Origin: Candidatus Pacearchaeota archaeon
Lineage (GTDB): Archaea > Nanobdellota > Nanobdellia > Pacearchaeales > GW2011-AR1
Assembly (NCBI GenBank): GCA_026395775.1
Contig: JAPLYA010000130.1
Span: 1-8,941 of the forward strand
DNA: 8,941 bases
Direction: 5' to 3'
This document shows positions 6,437 to 8,941 of the stretch, piece after piece. The translations under genes were made by a program, and so were the position numbers. The stretch's first letter is position 1. Each line of letters opens with the position of its first letter. A model generated the notes under the pieces. The model was not told the origin of the DNA, made no database searches, and worked only from the letters and a program-made list of their open reading frames with translations.

Positions 6437-6697
6437 TTAACTACATAAATTTGTGAGATTTCTACGATCTTTCCAGTCCGGAGAATGCTGGACAACTGCT
6501 CCTGTTATTGGAATTTGATTTACTAGCTGATTATTTACACATTGAATCTCATAATCTTGGCAGTAATTTGTTGAGTTACATAGCGCTTTTGTTAATGTTA
6601 TTATGTCTTCTGATGAACTTGGGGATTGAAATTGTAGAATAACTGCTATAAAAACAAGAAGCAAAACTGTTGAGCTTATTAGAATTGCTTTTCTCAT
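6437..6697 (-). CDS. 86-residue single-pass membrane microprotein with four Cys and an ITGAVV motif
   Basis: Residues 4-23 form an N-terminal membrane segment after MRK, leaving about 60 residues outside the cell. That part contains C40, C46, C53 and C85, enough for two disulfides, and an ITGAVV stretch (64-69) followed by SPDWKDRRNLTNLC at the end. I recall small secreted proteins with a comparable ITG.V...W.DPR...LC tail from woesearchaeal genomes, but know of no assigned function. Two NxT/S sequons (NST, NLT) allow glycosylation. The start is supported by a TATA box 25 nt upstream, consistent with a leaderless mRNA. The gene diverges from the LamG surface protein gene, with 70 bp between start codons, so co-regulation is possible. 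Confidence 0.8.
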   Translation of the reverse strand: MRKAILISSTVLLLVFIAVILQFQSPSSSEDIITLTKALCNSTNYCQDYEIQCVNNQLVNQIPITGAVVQHSPDWKDRRNLTNLCS

Positions 6698-6718
6698 TAC
6701 AGATTATATAAGGAAAGG

Positions 6719-6727
6719 TATTTAAAT
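6719..6727. promoter_or_regulatory. Palindromic TATA box between divergent genes
   Basis: The sequence TATTTAAAT contains the perfect palindrome ATTTAAAT (6720-6727). On the minus strand, TTTAAATA is centred about 25 nt before the microprotein ATG. On the plus strand it would start transcription near 6748, leaving a ~20-nt leader that contains the Shine-Dalgarno site of the LamG gene. A second AT-rich stretch, TTATATAA (6704-6711), is an alternative for the plus strand. Confidence 0.5.
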
Positions 6728-6757
6728 TAGTTGTTCTACAATTTATTACTAGAAAAA

Positions 6758-6763
6758 GGGTGA
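6758..6763 (+). promoter_or_regulatory. Shine-Dalgarno site of the LamG surface protein gene
   Basis: GGGTGA lies 4 nt before the ATG at 6768 and matches the GGTGA core complementary to archaeal 16S rRNA. An in-frame TAG at 6750-6752 rules out a longer N-terminus. The leaderless minus-strand genes here have no such site. Confidence 0.6.
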
Positions 6764-6767
6764 ATTT

Positions 6768-8941
6768 ATGGTTTATAAGAAATATGTTTATAAAAAGGGG
6801 AAGAAATTTGGGCCTTATTATTATGAAAGTTATCGAGTAGGAAATAAAATTAAGAAAAGATATCTAGGTTCTGATTTAGCTTCTGAAACTCCTAGCCCTT
6901 TAATTTCAAATAAACTTGCCTATGTCTTTATTGCTCTAGGACTTGTCGCGTTAATTGTTCTTGCTTTTTATTTTATTAATTTCAATACGGGGAGGGTTGT
7001 TCTACAAATTTCTGAATCATATTCTTTAGGAGAGCAGATAACAGGGAATCTTAATCTGCTGTTAAAAAATGGGGAGTTAATTCCAGCTGATTCTATTGTC
7101 AAAATTAAACTTAATGGTCAAGAAAAAACTATTTCTTTGAGTTCTCTAGTTACTGATGATAAGGCTTCTGGAAATTTATATGCTGAAAATTCTCAACTTC
7201 AAGGACAAGGCGAAGGTTTTGGTGTTCCTGGCAAGAAAACTAGCTATCCCGATGTTGATTTTAGTCTTTTAATTTCGAAAAATGAAGAACTTGCTGAAAT
7301 TCAACAACCTCCTGCGGGAATACCCATAATTGAAACCCCAACAGAAACAACTGAAACACCTGCAACTGAACCTACTGTTTCTGAAACCTCAACTAGCGAA
7401 ACAACGGAGATACAAACACCTGCTCAAACAGAATCTCTAACTTCTGCTCCAACCACTGAATCTAATCCTGTTCCTGAAACCCCTGCGCCTTCTGCTGTTG
7501 AAGCTTCTTCCATAACTGCTCAAGTTATAAAGGAAAATAAAAATAAAAAAGAAGTTCCTGGAAAAGCAAGTAAAAATCAGAATTTTGTTTATCAGCTTAA
7601 AGAAGGAGAAACAGCTGAGATAAAGAAAAATTCTGTTTCTGTTGATGGAAAAAAAGTTGATGATAATATAGTAAGTTTGAGTATCTCTGGAACAAGCGCA
7701 GAAATAAAAACAGATTATTCTGAAGATGAGCTAGGATTTGGACAGGATTATTTGCAAGCTGAAACAACTAGTTTAATCATAAATTTAGAAAATTTTAATA
7801 TTACCGCAGAACAAGGAACATTAGAAGTGAGTTTGGTTTATGATAATCTAGAGATTATCAAGGCAAGCAAGGAAATTAATATTAAACTTGAGGAAAATGA
7901 AACCGAAGTAGTTCCAGAAATACCAGAAGAAAATATTACAATAATAACAAATGTAACAAATGTTGGTGTTGTTGAAATAAATATCACTAATGTTACTTTG
8001 CCAGAGATTAACTTGACAAATGTTACTTTGCCTGAAACAAATATTACTAATATTACAATTGAGCAAAATGCTACAAATTTGAGCATACAAACTATTCAGT
8101 ATTCTGCTGTTATTGGCAAGCCCGTCAGATGGAAAAAAGTTATTAATAAGCCTGAAAATGAAAACTTAATTGTTGAATTGCCAAAGGAAACAACAAATGT
8201 TTCTGTTAAGAAAATTGAACAAGTTGATGAAAATAAGGATATAACAAAAGAAGTTAAAATTTCCGGGATAACAGGGGCAGTAATAGGGACAAATCAGAAT
8301 AACTGGCTGAGAAATTTATTTAGGCTTACTGGGAGAGTTACTCAAGAAGAAAATGAAAATGCTTCTGATGCTGTCCAAGTTGAAATTCCTGAGAATTCAA
8401 CAAATGTAGAAATTGAATATTATACTCCTGCTCCTGAATCTAGCGAAGAAAATATAACAAATGGCAAGATAATTTTTATCTCGGGCCCCGAATTAAATTA
8501 TACTAATATTCTGGCTTATACTAAAGTTCCTGAAGAATGGAAAATTAAAACTAGCAATCACAATCAGATAAGCTTGAGTTGGATTGAAGATGGAAACGAA
8601 AGCCTCAAGCAACAGTGGAAATTCCAGGCTTTTGATTCTGATAACAATAGCTTGGTAGACTATATTGAGTGGAATGTTCCCCATTTGTCAAATCAAATAT
8701 TTGAGTTGAATAATCTGAGTTCTAGTTCTGTAAGTTCTGATGTAAAATGTGAAGGTGGTGGAGCTTATTGCCACTTGATTACTGATAATGATTTAATATT
8801 ATATTATCCTTTTGATGTGGCTAATATATCATCAACAGAATATGACTGGAGTAGGTCTAATAATAATGGGGTTTATACAGGGATTGCTCATTGGGTTTCA
8901 TCACCTAATGGTAAGTATGGCGGGGCATATAATTCTTCAGG
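6768..8941 (+). CDS. Large surface protein with cytoplasmic GPYYYESYR box and LamG domain (3' end outside window)
   Basis: The frame is open for 724 codons to the right edge. Residues 1-34 are basic and contain GKKFGPYYYESYR (11-23) and KKRYLG (29-34), a cytoplasmic motif I recall from DPANN membrane proteins. A membrane helix (50-72) follows, then a beta domain (~76-170) with GELIPADS. A Thr/Pro/Glu/Ser-rich stalk (~180-255) follows. A second beta domain (~273-390) leads to tandem ExNxTNxT repeats (403-440), VIGKPVRWKK (448-457), and ITGAVIG and LTGRV (501-524). The block ending DYIEWNVPHLSNQ (631-643) is shared, as I recall, with other DPANN surface proteins. At ~676-724 LILYYPFD...GKYGGAYNSSG is the start of a LamG/concanavalin A-like fold, often sugar-binding. 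The topology should be N-in with a long glycosylated exterior. A role in attachment is inferred. The start is fixed by the Shine-Dalgarno site and an upstream stop. Confidence 0.88.
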   Translation, partial: MVYKKYVYKKGKKFGPYYYESYRVGNKIKKRYLGSDLASETPSPLISNKLAYVFIALGLVALIVLAFYFINFNTGRVVLQISESYSLGEQITGNLNLLLKNGELIPADSIVKIKLNGQEKTISLSSLVTDDKASGNLYAENSQLQGQGEGFGVPGKKTSYPDVDFSLLISKNEELAEIQQPPAGIPIIETPTETTETPATEPTVSETSTSETTEIQTPAQTESLTSAPTTESNPVPETPAPSAVEASSITAQVIKENKNKKEVPGKASKNQNFVYQLKEGETAEIKKNSVSVDGKKVDDNIVSLSISGTSAEIKTDYSEDELGFGQDYLQAETTSLIINLENFNITAEQGTLEVSLVYDNLEIIKASKEINIKLEENETEVVPEIPEENITIITNVTNVGVVEINITNVTLPEINLTNVTLPETNITNITIEQNATNLSIQTIQYSAVIGKPVRWKKVINKPENENLIVELPKETTNVSVKKIEQVDENKDITKEVKISGITGAVIGTNQNNWLRNLFRLTGRVTQEENENASDAVQVEIPENSTNVEIEYYTPAPESSEENITNGKIIFISGPELNYTNILAYTKVPEEWKIKTSNHNQISLSWIEDGNESLKQQWKFQAFDSDNNSLVDYIEWNVPHLSNQIFELNNLSSSSVSSDVKCEGGGAYCHLITDNDLILYYPFDVANISSTEYDWSRSNNNGVYTGIAHWVSSPNGKYGGAYNSS
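7974..8087 (+). repeat. Tandem sequon repeat ExNxTNxTLP in the surface protein
   Basis: There are four units of 10, 10, 9 and 9 residues (403-440): EINITNVTLP, EINLTNVTLP, ETNITNITI and EQNATNLSI. Each has two N-glycosylation sequons three residues apart. The first two units are also close at DNA level (AATGTTACTTTGCC recurs), so they arose by duplication. Confidence 0.8.

Noticed and set aside
7838..8090. Two overlapping minus-strand frames rich in Ile/Val/Thr and Asn/Ile
   Set aside because: They are antisense to the sequon repeat of the LamG protein, and their repetitive composition is a by-product of that repeat.

Overview
The window looks like a piece of an archaeal chromosome, most likely from a DPANN lineage of the Woesearchaeota/Pacearchaeota type. 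This rests on four observations: AT-rich DNA; TATA boxes placed about 26 nt before start codons, which implies leaderless mRNAs; an archaeal-style GatB; and large surface proteins whose motifs I recall from that group, such as a cytoplasmic GPYYYESYR box and a DYIEWNVPHLSNQ box. The lineage is inferred; no rRNA marker is present.

Layout. (1) 2-418, plus: the 3' end of a Lys/Glu-rich repeat protein that enters from the left edge. (2) 419-687: a convergent spacer with oligo-T terminators on both strands and several short sequence modules that recur in other spacers here. (3) 688-4128, minus: an 1146-residue membrane-anchored surface glycoprotein with a DNRLRE domain, Ig-like domains, a six-Cys knot and a C-terminal membrane anchor. 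(4) 4258-6176, minus: a two-gene operon of gatB (tRNA amidotransferase subunit B) and, by a 4-nt ATGA overlap, a small VTT/DedA-like membrane protein. (5) 6177-6436: a second module-bearing spacer. (6) 6437-6697, minus: an 86-residue single-pass membrane microprotein. (7) 6768-8941, plus: the first 724 codons of a large surface protein, still open at the right edge where a LamG (concanavalin A-like) domain begins. Genes 6 and 7 diverge from a 70-bp spacer with a palindromic TATA box.

How it fits together. Most of the window encodes cell-envelope proteins: two large glycosylated surface proteins with carbohydrate-binding-type domains and two small membrane proteins. The only housekeeping gene is gatB. 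The most unexpected signal is non-coding. A roughly 35-nt element lies 55-56 nt upstream of the start codons of both the 1146-residue surface protein and gatB, just behind their TATA boxes. A weaker third copy and three further short modules are shared between the spacers at 419-687 and 6177-6436. This could be a shared operator or a dispersed family of spacer repeats.
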